17,542 nt of DNA, taken from contig JBBQRS010000101.1 in the NCBI GenBank assembly GCA_038214535.1, positions 1 through 17,542 of the forward strand, written 5' to 3'. A program made the translations under genes and the position numbers. The notes beneath the pieces were generated by a model. It was not told where the DNA came from. It saw nothing but the letters and a program-made list of their open reading frames with translations, and did no database searches. This document shows positions 7,817 through 15,447 of this stretch, in pieces (position 1 is the first letter of the stretch; every line of letters begins with the position of its first letter). The stretch comes from JBBQRS01 sp038214535 (lineage in GTDB: Bacteria; Chloroflexota; Anaerolineae; CG2-30-64-16).

Positions 7817-8782
7817 CTATTCGCCGCACACCAACTTTTGTTCGATCACTTCGACCGGCGTCAAGCGGCGACCCTGCACCTCACCGCGCCAGCCGAGCAC
7901 TTTCGGCAAGCCAAGCAGCCCCGCCAACTGGCCGCGCAGCCGGGCGCGCGCCGCCTCGCCGCGCCAGGCGCGCAATGCATCGCGCGTCACCCGCCACTGT
8001 GCGCCCAGGATCTGGGGCAAGTGTTGGCGGATCAACGGCCCCGGCATATCCTTCGCGATCACCCAGATCGTGTTCCGCCCGGTGTAATAGCTCGCCAGCG
8101 CACCGCCGCCGGTCGCGCTCAGGTGATGATAGAGGCGCGCCTCGGGCGCGTAGACCGCCGTCCACCCCGTGAGTTGCAGCCGCCACGCCAGGTCCACGTC
8201 TTCGAGATACATGAATAGCCGCTCGTCGAAGCCGCCGGTGGCCTCCCATGCCGCGCGCCGGTAGGCCGCGCCGCCACCGCAACCGCCGAAGATCGTCGTG
8301 TCCGCGTCGAACTGGCACGTGTCCTGTTGCCACACACCGCGGTTGCGCGGGATGCCGTCGCAGCCCATCACGTCACCTGCGTTGTGCAACACGTCGCGCC
8401 GGTCGTAGAGCAGCATCTTGCTGGCGATCACGCCCGCCTCCGGGTGCGCGTTCGCAGTCTCCACCAGCGCGGCCAGCCAGCCCGGCTCCACCTCGGTGTC
8501 GTTGTTCAGCATGATCAGCAGTTCGCCGCGCGCGATGGTCGCGCCCGCGTTGCACGCGCCTGCCAACCCGCGGTTCGTCGCCAGCTCCAGCACACGCACT
8601 TCGGGGTAATGCTCGCCCACATACGCCACCGACGCATCCGTCGAGCCGTCATCCACCATGATCACTTCGATCCGTTCGGCGGGATATGTTTGCGCGCGCA
8701 GCGCGTCGAGACAGGCAGGCATAAAACGCAAGCCGTTGAAATTCGGGATGATGATGCTGGCGGAGACGACAGGCTCAGACAC
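7817..8782 (-). CDS. Glycosyltransferase family 2 (rhamnosyltransferase-like)
   Basis: This 321-residue cytoplasmic enzyme has GT-A fold landmarks of family 2: IIIPNFNG at 10-17, VDDGSTD at 43-49, the nucleotide/metal-binding NNDTE at 93-97 (the DxD-equivalent), GGGAAYRR near 169-176 and MYLEDVDLAWRL at 191-202, where the ED pair supplies the catalytic base region. GT2 enzymes with this layout move a sugar from a nucleotide donor to a lipid-linked or polysaccharide acceptor; many with the LEDVDL box are annotated as rhamnosyltransferases (WbbL-like). The gene begins with GTG and overlaps the end of the rmlD-like gene by 8 bp, which couples it to a probable dTDP-rhamnose maker and supports a deoxysugar donor. 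The acceptor is unknown. No membrane segments are evident. Confidence 0.88.
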   Translation of the reverse strand: MSEPVVSASIIIPNFNGLRFMPACLDALRAQTYPAERIEVIMVDDGSTDASVAYVGEHYPEVRVLELATNRGLAGACNAGATIARGELLIMLNNDTEVEPGWLAALVETANAHPEAGVIASKMLLYDRRDVLHNAGDVMGCDGIPRNRGVWQQDTCQFDADTTIFGGCGGGAAYRRAAWEATGGFDERLFMYLEDVDLAWRLQLTGWTAVYAPEARLYHHLSATGGGALASYYTGRNTIWVIAKDMPGPLIRQHLPQILGAQWRVTRDALRAWRGEAARARLRGQLAGLLGLPKVLGWRGEVQGRRLTPVEVIEQKLVCGE

Positions 8783-9611
8783 CGGGTTCCTTCAGATACT
8801 CGGCCAACGCCTCTTGCCACGGGCGCAGACGGATGCCCAGCGCCGCGCCGTGGGTGTTGGCGAGCACCGCGTGCAGGGGTGGGCGCGACGCCCGCTGCCA
8901 CTCCGCGCTGAGGATCGGCGTGACGGGGACATCTTCCCGCCCGGCGAGGCGCATGATCTCCACCGCGAAGGCGTGCCGCGAGCAGAAGCCCTCGTTAGTC
9001 AGGTGATAGATGCCGAACCGCCCGCTCTCCGCGACCTGCGCAATGGCTTTCGCCACATCCGGCGCATAGGTCGGGTTGCCGAACTCGTCGGAGGCGACCC
9101 GCAACGCGCCGTGCTTTTCCGCCCCCACGAGGATTTTCGTCACGAAGTTCACGCCGCCCGGCCCAAAGAGCCACGCCAGCCGAACGATGTAGAAGTGCGG
9201 GACAAGATCACGCACGATCTGCTCGCCCGCCGCCTTGCTGCGCGCATACACGCTGATGGGCGAGGTCGGATCCCACTCGTGATACGGTTCGCGCGCGCTC
9301 CCATCGAACACCTCATTGGTGCTCACGTAGAGCATCGGCGCGCCCGCCCAGCCCGCGCCCGTCGCCACGTTCTGCGTACCCAGCACGTTGACGCGAAACG
9401 CCGTATCCGGGTCGGCCTCGCAGGCATCCACGTTCGTGAAGGCCGCGGCATGGACGACCAGATTCGGCTTGAAATCCGCGATGCAGGCGCTCACGCCCGG
9501 GTCGGTGATGTCATCACAGGGCAGGTCCAGCGTCAGGGCCTCATGCCCCACAAACGCCGCTTGCAGTTGCCGGCCCAACTGTCCGTTATGACCGGTGATC
9601 ACCACGCGCAT
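8775..9611 (-). CDS. rmlD: dTDP-4-dehydrorhamnose reductase family protein
   Basis: The 278-residue protein is an extended short-chain dehydrogenase of the RmlD type: NAD(P)-binding TGHNGQLG at 6-13, STNEVFDG at 97-104 (the equivalent of the family STDYVFDG, containing the catalytic Ser/Thr), and YARSK at 122-126 with the catalytic Tyr and Lys. LAWLFGPGG and the FGNPTYAPDVA block, which bind the sugar nucleotide in RmlD, are also present. RmlD reduces dTDP-4-dehydro-rhamnose to dTDP-rhamnose in the last step of activated rhamnose synthesis. RmlA, B and C are not in the window, so another nucleotide-sugar substrate remains possible. AGGA lies 9 nt before the ATG. It sits 23 nt after pcm and overlaps the glycosyltransferase by 8 bp, so it is in the same transcript. 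Confidence 0.85.
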   Translation of the reverse strand: MRVVITGHNGQLGRQLQAAFVGHEALTLDLPCDDITDPGVSACIADFKPNLVVHAAAFTNVDACEADPDTAFRVNVLGTQNVATGAGWAGAPMLYVSTNEVFDGSAREPYHEWDPTSPISVYARSKAAGEQIVRDLVPHFYIVRLAWLFGPGGVNFVTKILVGAEKHGALRVASDEFGNPTYAPDVAKAIAQVAESGRFGIYHLTNEGFCSRHAFAVEIMRLAGREDVPVTPILSAEWQRASRPPLHAVLANTHGAALGIRLRPWQEALAEYLKEPGV

Positions 9612-9634
9612 ACGGCAAATTCCTACTTTCGATC

Positions 9635-10324
9635 TCAGGAATGCTCAAACAGCTTTTGTAACTTCCGCCGGATATTCGCCAGGGCCGCGTCGTCCGCATC
9701 TGCCGGTTCGGTGTAGACCAGCGGAACGAAGCGCACCTCCGCGAGGAAGGCCTTGCTGAGCGTGTCGCCATGCTTTTCGATCAACCAGAGGCGCTGATCC
9801 CAGGCGCTATCGCCCAGCGGGATCACCAGCCTGCCCCCGTCGGCCAGTTGCACAACCAACGCGGGCGGCACACTGCGCGCCGCCGCGGCGACCAGGATGC
9901 CGTCGAATGGGGCCGCTTCAGGCCACCCCAACCGGCCATCGCCCACCCGCAGTTGCACCGGATAGCCAAGCCGCCGCAGCCGCGCTTCCGCCGTAGCCGC
10001 CAATTCCGGCACCGATTCCACGCTCCACACGTGCGGCGTCAGATGCGCCAGCACCGCCGCCTGATACCCCGACCCCGTGCCGACTTCCAGCACGCGGCTT
10101 TCGGGCGTCAGTGCGAGCGCCTGCGTCATCAGGGCAACGATGTAGGGTTGCGAGATCGTCTGGCCGCGACCGATGGGCAACGCGATGTCTTCGTAAGCCT
10201 GATCCAGCGACGCGTGGGGGACGAACTCGTGCCGGGGCGTCTCGGCGATGGCCGCCAAAACCCCCGGATCGGTCACGTCGGGCCACGCGGGCGGCCAGCT
10301 CGCAGGGCGCAGCGGCTCGTTCAT
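9635..10324 (-). CDS. pcm: Protein-L-isoaspartate O-methyltransferase
   Basis: The 229-residue protein shows the order of PIMT motifs: RHEFVP at 31-36, AYEDIALPIGRGQTISQP around 43-60 (substrate-binding), then the SAM-binding VLEVGTGSGYQ at 78-88 and the acidic ESVPELAATAEARL strand-helix. The enzyme methylates isoaspartyl residues in damaged proteins using S-adenosylmethionine so that they can revert to normal aspartyl bonds; it acts in the cytoplasm. Length is close to the usual 210-230 residues. I chose ATG 10324 because a purine-rich AGGGGAGAGG sequence abuts it and conserved residues begin soon after; ATG 10345 is in frame but has a poorer ribosome site. A promoter at 10368-10397 predicts a 37-nt leader. 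It heads a cluster with rmlD, a glycosyltransferase and the HerA-like ATPase, with no obvious functional link. Confidence 0.88.
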   Translation of the reverse strand: MNEPLRPASWPPAWPDVTDPGVLAAIAETPRHEFVPHASLDQAYEDIALPIGRGQTISQPYIVALMTQALALTPESRVLEVGTGSGYQAAVLAHLTPHVWSVESVPELAATAEARLRRLGYPVQLRVGDGRLGWPEAAPFDGILVAAAARSVPPALVVQLADGGRLVIPLGDSAWDQRLWLIEKHGDTLSKAFLAEVRFVPLVYTEPADADDAALANIRRKLQKLFEHS

Positions 10325-10367
10325 CCTCTCCCCTGATCGGTTCATGTCAATCTCGCGACGCGCGCCC

Positions 10368-10397
10368 ATTCTAGCACGGCGAAAGAGATGCAAGCAA
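10368..10397 (-). promoter_or_regulatory. Promoter of the pcm cluster
   Basis: On the minus strand TTGCTT (10397-10392) is followed after 18 nt by TAGAAT (10373-10368), which is preceded by TGC, giving an extended -10 (TGnTAGAAT). The predicted start is near 10361, 37 nt before the chosen pcm ATG. It lies just past the proS terminator, which supports pcm as the first gene of a separate transcript. Confidence 0.55.
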
Positions 10398-10407
10398 ACC
10401 ATACTGA

Positions 10408-10447
10408 ATAAAACGACGGAGCCATTTCAAGCTGAGATGGCCCCGTC
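10408..10447 (-). terminator. Intrinsic terminator of proS
   Basis: On the minus strand GACGGGGCCAT (10447-10437) pairs with ATGGCTCCGTC (10425-10415) through an 11-bp stem with one G-U wobble and an 11-nt loop, then GTTTTAT (10414-10408). It lies about 35 nt after the proS stop codon. Confidence 0.85.
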
Positions 10448-10482
10448 CTCCGTTCGTAGCGCGCAGTTCTCTGCGCTCTTCC

Positions 10483-11931
10483 TCAATACGCGCGCGCGAA
10501 GATGGCGATCCGGCGCGTCTTGCGCCCGGTGTAGAAACACACGCCCTCTTCGTCGGGCATCTCGAACGGGAAGCAGCGAATCGTCGCCTTGGTCTCGTCC
10601 TTGATGCGATCCTCATCCTCGCCGGAGCCGTCCCAGAAGACGCGCACGAAGCCACCCTTCGATTCCAGCATGGCCCTGAACTCGTCATAGCTCGACACTT
10701 CGTGCGTGTTCTCATCGCGGAAGGTCGTGGCGCGCGCCAGCATGTCGGCCTGGATCACGCGCAGCGCATCCTGCACGGCGGCTACGATACCGTCCACCGG
10801 CACGCCGAACGTCTTACCCGGCTTCCCCGGCATATCGCGGCGCGCGAAGACCACGGCGTTCTGCTCCACGTCGCGCGGCCCGATCTCGATCCGCAACGGC
10901 ACGCCGCGCATCTCCCAATCGTTGAACTTGAACCCCGCGCTCACCTCGTCGCGGTCATCCAGCCGGACGCGCACACCGCCGGCCTTCAGCGTTTGAAACA
11001 CCTGATCGGCCAGCGCCATCACCGTGCTGCGCTCTTCGTCCTTGCGCCAGATCGGCACGATCACCACCTGGTGGGGCGCCAACCGCGGCGGCAGCACCAG
11101 GCCCTGATCGTCGCCGTGGGCCATGATGATCGCGCCGACCATGCGGGTGCTCAGCCCCCAGCTCGTCGTCCACGCGTAGTCCGTCTCGTTTTCCTGGTTC
11201 AGGAATTTGATGTCGAACGCCCTAGCAAATTTCTGCCCCAGGAAGTGGCTGGTGCCCGATTGCAACGCCCAGCCGTTCCCCATCATCGCCTCGATAGTGT
11301 AGCTGGCGACGGCCCCCGCGAACTTCTCACGGTCGCTCTTCTTGCCCTGGATCACCGGGATCGCGGCCTCGTTGATCGCGAAGTCCGCGTAGACGCCCAG
11401 CATCCGCTCCGTCTCTTCTTCGGCCTCTTCCTGCGTGGCGTGCGCGGTGTGACCTTCCTGCCACAGGAACTCCGTCGTCCGCAGGAAGAGCCGGGTCCGC
11501 ATCTCCCAGCGCACCACGTTGGCCCACTGGTTGATGAGCAGCGGCAAGTCGCGATAGGATCGCACCCACTGGCTGTACATGTGACCGATGATCGTCTCCG
11601 ACGTGGGTCGGATCACCAGCGGCTCATCCAGCTCTTTGCCACCGCCATGCGTCACCACGGCCAGTTCCGGCGCGAAGCCTTCGACGTGATCCGCTTCTTT
11701 CTGCAGGAAGCTCATCGGGATCAACAACGGGAAGTACGCGTTGACGTGCCCGGTCTCTTTGAAACGCCCGTCCAGCGCCGTCTGGATGTTCTCCCACAAC
11801 GCATACCCATAAGGCCGGATGACCATGCACCCCTTGACCGGTGTGTAATCGGCCAGTTCCGCTTTTTGCACAACCTCAGTATACCAACGCGAATAATCCT
11901 CACTGCGCGGTGTCACGCCTTTATCAGCCAT
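10483..11931 (-). CDS. proS: Prolyl-tRNA synthetase, archaeal/eukaryotic (short) type
   Basis: The 482-residue protein is a class II aminoacyl-tRNA synthetase that charges tRNA-Pro with proline. It begins in the manner of the archaeal/eukaryotic ProRS subtype (SEDYSRWYTEVVQKAELADYTPVKGCMVIRPYGYALWE), has LVIRPTSETIIGHMYSQWVRSYRDLP, motif 2 RWEMRTRLFLRTTEFLWQEGHTAH, and a C-terminal zinc-domain-like segment that ends in the family-typical Tyr (IFARAY). It lacks the large editing insertion of the bacterial (E. coli-like) type; the length of about 480 fits. I chose ATG 11931, with AGGAG 10 nt upstream and the conserved N-terminus starting right after it; the open frame runs back to 12084 but that extension reads through palindromic intergenic sequence. 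No T-box leader is visible. It is closed by a clear intrinsic terminator. Confidence 0.93.
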   Translation of the reverse strand: MADKGVTPRSEDYSRWYTEVVQKAELADYTPVKGCMVIRPYGYALWENIQTALDGRFKETGHVNAYFPLLIPMSFLQKEADHVEGFAPELAVVTHGGGKELDEPLVIRPTSETIIGHMYSQWVRSYRDLPLLINQWANVVRWEMRTRLFLRTTEFLWQEGHTAHATQEEAEEETERMLGVYADFAINEAAIPVIQGKKSDREKFAGAVASYTIEAMMGNGWALQSGTSHFLGQKFARAFDIKFLNQENETDYAWTTSWGLSTRMVGAIIMAHGDDQGLVLPPRLAPHQVVIVPIWRKDEERSTVMALADQVFQTLKAGGVRVRLDDRDEVSAGFKFNDWEMRGVPLRIEIGPRDVEQNAVVFARRDMPGKPGKTFGVPVDGIVAAVQDALRVIQADMLARATTFRDENTHEVSSYDEFRAMLESKGGFVRVFWDGSGEDEDRIKDETKATIRCFPFEMPDEEGVCFYTGRKTRRIAIFARAY

Positions 11932-12017
11932 CTTATAATATCTCCTGCTTTCGGTAAGTCCTCCCCCGTGCCAGGGCGAGGGCGAGTTTCTTATGGTGTA
12001 CCAAGCCGTTGGGCCTG

Positions 12018-12103
12018 GAATTCCGTAGTGTAGGGCCTTATGCCCGTCGCGGACGCCCACCCCCGCCCAGACGGGGCCAAGCAAGGGGCTAAACTACGAA
12101 ATT
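12018..12103. repeat. Imperfect inverted repeat upstream of proS
   Basis: GAATTCCGTAGTGTA (12018-12032) matches the reverse complement of 12089-12103 at 13 of 15 positions, and partial pairing (GGGCCTT-like against AAGGGGC-like) continues inward. The 56 nt between the arms are very GC-rich. It occupies most of the 211-nt gap between proS and the LOG gene and looks like a dispersed palindrome rather than a riboswitch. Confidence 0.6.
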
Positions 12104-12119
12104 CGGATGTGTGTTGCAT

Positions 12120-12168
12120 CGCCCTCCGCGCCTCCGGTTCGGCTAACCCGGCGGGGGAGGGCCGGGCG
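12120..12168. repeat. GC-rich inverted repeat across the end of the LOG gene
   Basis: CGCCCTCC (12120-12127) pairs with GGAGGG..GGGCG (12156-12168) with a small bulge, and an inner CCGG..CCGG stem surrounds the stop codon of the LOG gene. No U-run follows on the minus strand. The repeat encodes the proline/glycine-rich last residues of that protein. Confidence 0.5.
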
Positions 12169-12733
12169 GCGACGGGGATTCAGCCAGTGAAACCAACAGC
12201 GCCACGGCCTCCGCCGGCGTCGCGGCCACGTGCGCCAGCATCGAGATCGAGCTTCCCAGGTCGGTATGCTGCCGCCATGCGTCTATTACGGGCGTCCAAT
12301 CCGAGCCCAGCATCACCAGCGGCTTGCCTGCCATCGAGCGCGTCTGAATCATGCTCCACACCAGCGTCAGCTCGCTGAGCGTGCCGATGCCGCCGCGCGC
12401 GGCGATGAAGGCGTCCGAACAACGCATCATCGCGACCAGCCGCGCCATCAGGTCGGTCGTCTTGATCTCTTCGGCAATCCACGGGTTGGGCGGCAACGGA
12501 TCGAAAATCGCGCACGTCACGCCGATCACCCGGCCTCCGGCTTCGGCCGCGCCGCGGCTCACCGCGGCCATGCTGCCGCCGTAGCCGCCGCTCAACACTG
12601 CATAGCCGCTCTGTGCCAGCAGCCGCCCCAATTCGTGTACTTCCGCGTAGAACGCCGTGCCCTCATCGCGGCGCGAGCTGCCGAACACCGCCACCGTCCG
12701 GCCCCGCCCGATGCCCTCACCCGTTGTCGTCAT
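12143..12733 (-). CDS. LOG family protein (TIGR00725/00730-like nucleotide-binding)
   Basis: This 196-residue cytoplasmic protein has a Rossmann-like LOG fold: TVAVFGSSRRDEG at 13-25, VLSGGYGGSMAAVSRGA at 46-62, and RGGIGTLSEL at 113-122, which corresponds to the PGGxGTxxE box that binds the nucleotide phosphate and catalyses ribose hydrolysis in true LOG enzymes. LOG proteins are cytokinin-nucleoside-monophosphate phosphoribohydrolases in plants, and many bacterial members hydrolyse AMP or have no known role. The proline of the PGG box is replaced by Arg, as in several bacterial relatives. The last 13 residues are an odd SPSPPGPPPPG-type tail encoded by a GC-rich palindrome. It starts 9 nt after the metallophosphoesterase stop, with a weak AGGT ribosome site, so the two are likely one transcript. 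Confidence 0.8.
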   Translation of the reverse strand: MTTTGEGIGRGRTVAVFGSSRRDEGTAFYAEVHELGRLLAQSGYAVLSGGYGGSMAAVSRGAAEAGGRVIGVTCAIFDPLPPNPWIAEEIKTTDLMARLVAMMRCSDAFIAARGGIGTLSELTLVWSMIQTRSMAGKPLVMLGSDWTPVIDAWRQHTDLGSSISMLAHVAATPAEAVALLVSLAESPSPPGPPPPG

Positions 12734-12742
12734 GATGTGAAC

Positions 12743-13426
12743 CTAACCACTGGTGCTCACCAGCTTCCAGCCGCCCTGTTCCGTCGCCATCTTCAACTCG
12801 ATGACCCGGTACCCGTAGGTGTTGATGATGCGCGTGTCGTAATAATCCGTTTCCGTCACTTCATTCCGATTGTAGACGTGCTGATGGCCGTGGATCATCA
12901 ACATCGGCTTGTAGCGCCGCAGGAAGGTCAGATAACTCTCGAACCCCCGGTGCGGCAGGTCGTCGTCGTCGTGGATGCCGCGCGGCGGCGCATGGGTGAT
13001 GAGGATATCCAGGTACCGCCCATGTTTCACGCGATTCCACAGGAGCCGACGACCCAGCAAAAATGTCTGGCGCTTAACATCCGTCTCGGTGTACTGAAAT
13101 GGTGCGGTCGGATTGTACATCCTGCACCCCTCCAGCCCCGCCAACAGCAGCCCCTTATGGCTGACCCCGCGCATGTGCAGGTTGTCGGCCCACCCGAACC
13201 CAATCTTCAATTCCGCGCTCTCGATCAGGCTCGGTTGCGGGATCACTTTATCATGGTTACCATGCACATAGTACAGGGGCGTATCCAGCAGCCCGACGAT
13301 GTATTCCAGGTAGTGGTATGGAATATCGCCGCACGCCAGCACCAGGTCTATCTCGCCCACCCGCTCGCGAATGTACGGCCCGTAAAGCACGGGTTCGACC
13401 TTATCGCTGACGGTTAGTATGCGCAT
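12743..13426 (-). CDS. Metallophosphoesterase (calcineurin-like), first motif altered
   Basis: The 227-residue cytoplasmic protein has most metal-binding motifs of calcineurin-like phosphoesterases: GD at 33-34 in ACGDIPYHYL, GNHD at 56-59, ITHAPPRG at 143-150 and HGHQH at 179-183. The first motif, normally D-x-H, reads SDKVEP at 7-12: Asp8 is kept but the His position is Val10, so one ligand of the di-metal site may come from elsewhere or be lost. These enzymes cleave phosphomono- or diesters such as cyclic nucleotides or nucleotides; the substrate is not known. ATG 13426 is the only reasonable start, because an in-frame TGA lies four codons upstream. There is no good nearby ribosome site (AGGA about 16 nt upstream; a strong AAAGGAG about 34 nt upstream). 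A near-consensus promoter precedes it, giving a leader of about 54 nt. Confidence 0.82.
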   Translation of the reverse strand: MRILTVSDKVEPVLYGPYIRERVGEIDLVLACGDIPYHYLEYIVGLLDTPLYYVHGNHDKVIPQPSLIESAELKIGFGWADNLHMRGVSHKGLLLAGLEGCRMYNPTAPFQYTETDVKRQTFLLGRRLLWNRVKHGRYLDILITHAPPRGIHDDDDLPHRGFESYLTFLRRYKPMLMIHGHQHVYNRNEVTETDYYDTRIINTYGYRVIELKMATEQGGWKLVSTSG

Positions 13427-13486
13427 ATGCTGGCGTCATCGTCCTGGGCGCGGACAATTACTCCTTTGCCCGCAGAGTTGCCGTCG

Positions 13487-13516
13487 AGTATATCACGCCG
13501 CAAGTGACCATGTCAA
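13487..13516 (-). promoter_or_regulatory. Strong promoter of the metallophosphoesterase-LOG unit
   Basis: On the minus strand a perfect TTGACA (13516-13511) is followed after 18 nt by TATACT (13492-13487), itself preceded by TGA, giving extended -10 TGATATACT. The predicted start is near 13480. The -35 hexamer overlaps the stop codon of the upstream PLD gene, so this unit is re-initiated rather than dependent on read-through. Confidence 0.75.
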
Positions 13517-15447
13517 CGCGTTGCCGCTGTTTGTTCCAGCCCCCAGTCGCTCCAGAACACCCGCGCGAGATACGCGTAGGCCGGATCAGAGAAGACCAGC
13601 AGGTTCATCTCGCGGCTCAGCTTGGCGGAGACCTCGCCGCCGTTCGTGCTGCCCACCATCACCCAGCCCTGCCCGTCAAGCATACCCAGAGCCATCTTGT
13701 TGTGGATGCCATGCCCGGTGGGGTTGCCCCGGCGCGCCTGCAAATCCAGCCCCTCAGCGCGCGCCACCGCGTTCAGGTATTCCACCGTGCGCAGATTGCT
13801 GCGCGGGCTGTCGAGGTCATCGAAGAAGCTGTCCAGCAGCACGCGCACCCGTGCGCCGCGCCGTGCGGCGTCAATATACGCCCGCAAACGCGGGTTGGGG
13901 TCCGTTTCCACACTGCCCGATGCCGGCCCCCAATATGTATCCTCATAGAGCATCTCAATACAGACCGTATCGCCTGTCCCGGCGCGCGCCACGACGCCCA
14001 GCAGCCCGTCGTCTGCGCGCAAGGTCTGTTCCGGCGATGTGACGACCTGGAACGTATGCGTTCCGTTAACAACCAACGGTTGCGCCATGAGGGGCATATA
14101 AAAGTCGCCGCCATCCACGCGACTGGGCGCGTAGTCCGGCGGCGACGCGCCCAACGTTGGATCATCGGCATCCCATGCCCAGACATCCCGATGCGCCGCG
14201 GGCGCGATATCCAGGTCCATCACCGCCCGGACGGCATCCGCCACGCAGGGCGCGTCGGTCGCCAGGTAGACGCCGCGCCGCCCCAGCGTCCCATCGGATT
14301 TATCATCGGTGGGGAAAGACTCCGGGCCGGGATTCTCGCTGCCGATCAGGACGAGCCGGTCATCGAGCAGCCAGAACTTGCCGTGCTGATACGTGTAGCG
14401 CTCACGGATGTGCGTTGCCTCATCTCTGCGCAAATAGTACACCTGCCCACCCGCCGCGGCGATCTGCTGCACCGCCCAGCGCTGATCGTCCGTTACCCCG
14501 CCCGGCGGCGCGCCCTCCAGCATGATCTCCACGCGCACGCCGGCCGCGGCCCGCGCGGCGAGCGTCTCGGCCAGAGATGGGCTTTCCAGCGAATACCCCT
14601 CGAACCGGATGCTGGCCTGCGCAGCATCCAGAAGCGCCTGCAACGCCGCGTGCGAATGATCGGGCGCGACAATCACTTGAAGCTGCGAATCCACCGTACA
14701 CGTCACCGGCGCGTAGAGCCGTTCCAGATCCCAGCCGGGGAAGCGCACCCGCCGCCCCTCCATCAGATCCGCCGGATCGGACGCCCAATCCGCCGCCGTG
14801 TCGGTGTCGCGCACGGGCCGGCCATCCGCCGGATCCAGCTTCCGATAGAGCACCTGCCCCTCTGCGGGGAAAGCGCTTGTCGGGCGATACGGGTAGACCG
14901 CCGCGCCTTGCCACCCCGCGCCCGGCACGCTGCCCCCCTCGTAGACCAGCACATCCCGCGCCGCGCCGTCCGGGGTTTCCAGCGTAATCCGCCCGCCGGT
15001 GTTTGCGAAGCGCAGCGCGCCGCCGGTCAGGTTGGGGACGGCAGGGTCGCTATCGGTCGCATACTCACAATCCGCGGGATGACCGAAGACCATCCGAAAG
15101 GCCGCCGCATCGCGAGCGCACCACAGGAACGCTCCGGGCGCGAGCGTCATGCCCTCCGGGAACACGGCGCGGCGCGTCCCATCCAAGGCGCGCCAACCAC
15201 TCAGCGCCACGGGCGTGTTCTGCGGGTTATACAGTTGAAAGGCTTCGTCCGGTTCGTCCGTCAGATAACCGTCATAGTAGAGGGCGGAAATGACCGGCGG
15301 AGATGGCGGCGGGGGCGCCGCGTTCTGAACCAATGGCAGGAGAATACGTCCGGCCGGGACAGGGGGAATTGGCGCGTGACCGGGGCGCGCAGGCAGGGCC
15401 AGGATGACCCATAGAATCACGTTAAGGGCAGTCATGAGCGAACGCAC
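13513..15447 (-). CDS. Secreted lamin-tail and phospholipase D domain protein
   Basis: The 644-residue protein begins with a signal peptide (hydrophobic about 6-19, likely cut near 25), then a proline-rich linker (44-51). A lamin-tail domain (about 52-190) shows the EAFQLYNPQNTPVALSGWRALDG pattern. Two phospholipase-D lobes follow: the first HKD motif is H355-G-K357-x4-D362 with GSEN at 369-372; the second is H582-N-K584 but the Asp (591) and GSTN are pushed three residues further, so the second motif is non-canonical. PLD proteins cleave or transfer phosphodiesters in lipids or DNA; lamin-tail domains often accompany secreted nucleases, so extracellular DNA or phospholipid is the likely target. 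The start may be GTG 15447 or ATG 15435; neither has a clear ribosome site. An extended -10 promoter lies just upstream. Confidence 0.82.
   Translation of the reverse strand: MRSLMTALNVILWVILALPARPGHAPIPPVPAGRILLPLVQNAAPPPPSPPVISALYYDGYLTDEPDEAFQLYNPQNTPVALSGWRALDGTRRAVFPEGMTLAPGAFLWCARDAAAFRMVFGHPADCEYATDSDPAVPNLTGGALRFANTGGRITLETPDGAARDVLVYEGGSVPGAGWQGAAVYPYRPTSAFPAEGQVLYRKLDPADGRPVRDTDTAADWASDPADLMEGRRVRFPGWDLERLYAPVTCTVDSQLQVIVAPDHSHAALQALLDAAQASIRFEGYSLESPSLAETLAARAAAGVRVEIMLEGAPPGGVTDDQRWAVQQIAAAGGQVYYLRRDEATHIRERYTYQHGKFWLLDDRLVLIGSENPGPESFPTDDKSDGTLGRRGVYLATDAPCVADAVRAVMDLDIAPAAHRDVWAWDADDPTLGASPPDYAPSRVDGGDFYMPLMAQPLVVNGTHTFQVVTSPEQTLRADDGLLGVVARAGTGDTVCIEMLYEDTYWGPASGSVETDPNPRLRAYIDAARRGARVRVLLDSFFDDLDSPRSNLRTVEYLNAVARAEGLDLQARRGNPTGHGIHNKMALGMLDGQGWVMVGSTNGGEVSAKLSREMNLLVFSDPAYAYLARVFWSDWGLEQTAATR

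Noticed and set aside
10702..12033. 443-aa open frame opposite proS
   Set aside because: It is antisense to an unmistakable prolyl-tRNA synthetase and has composition typical of a shadow frame.
11932..12084. N-terminal extension of prolyl-tRNA synthetase back to 12084
   Set aside because: The extra 51 residues read through repeat DNA, and the conserved ProRS N-terminus with a good ribosome site starts at 11931.
11932..12142. T-box riboswitch in front of proS
   Set aside because: I looked for the conserved T-box core (AGGGUGGnACCGCG) and a following terminator on the minus strand and found neither; the gap holds palindromic repeats instead.
12230..13417. 395-aa open frame opposite the LOG and metallophosphoesterase genes
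   Set aside because: It spans two real genes on the other strand and their junction, and shows no domain.
13401..13457. Short TTG-initiated leader ORF overlapping the metallophosphoesterase start
   Set aside because: AAAGGAG at 13461-13467 is only 3 nt from the TTG, too close for efficient initiation, and the peptide has no sign of selection.
13504..15414. 636-aa open frame on the plus strand opposite the PLD gene
   Set aside because: Arg/His/Pro-rich composition and no motifs, whereas the minus frame has a signal peptide, a lamin-tail domain and two PLD lobes.
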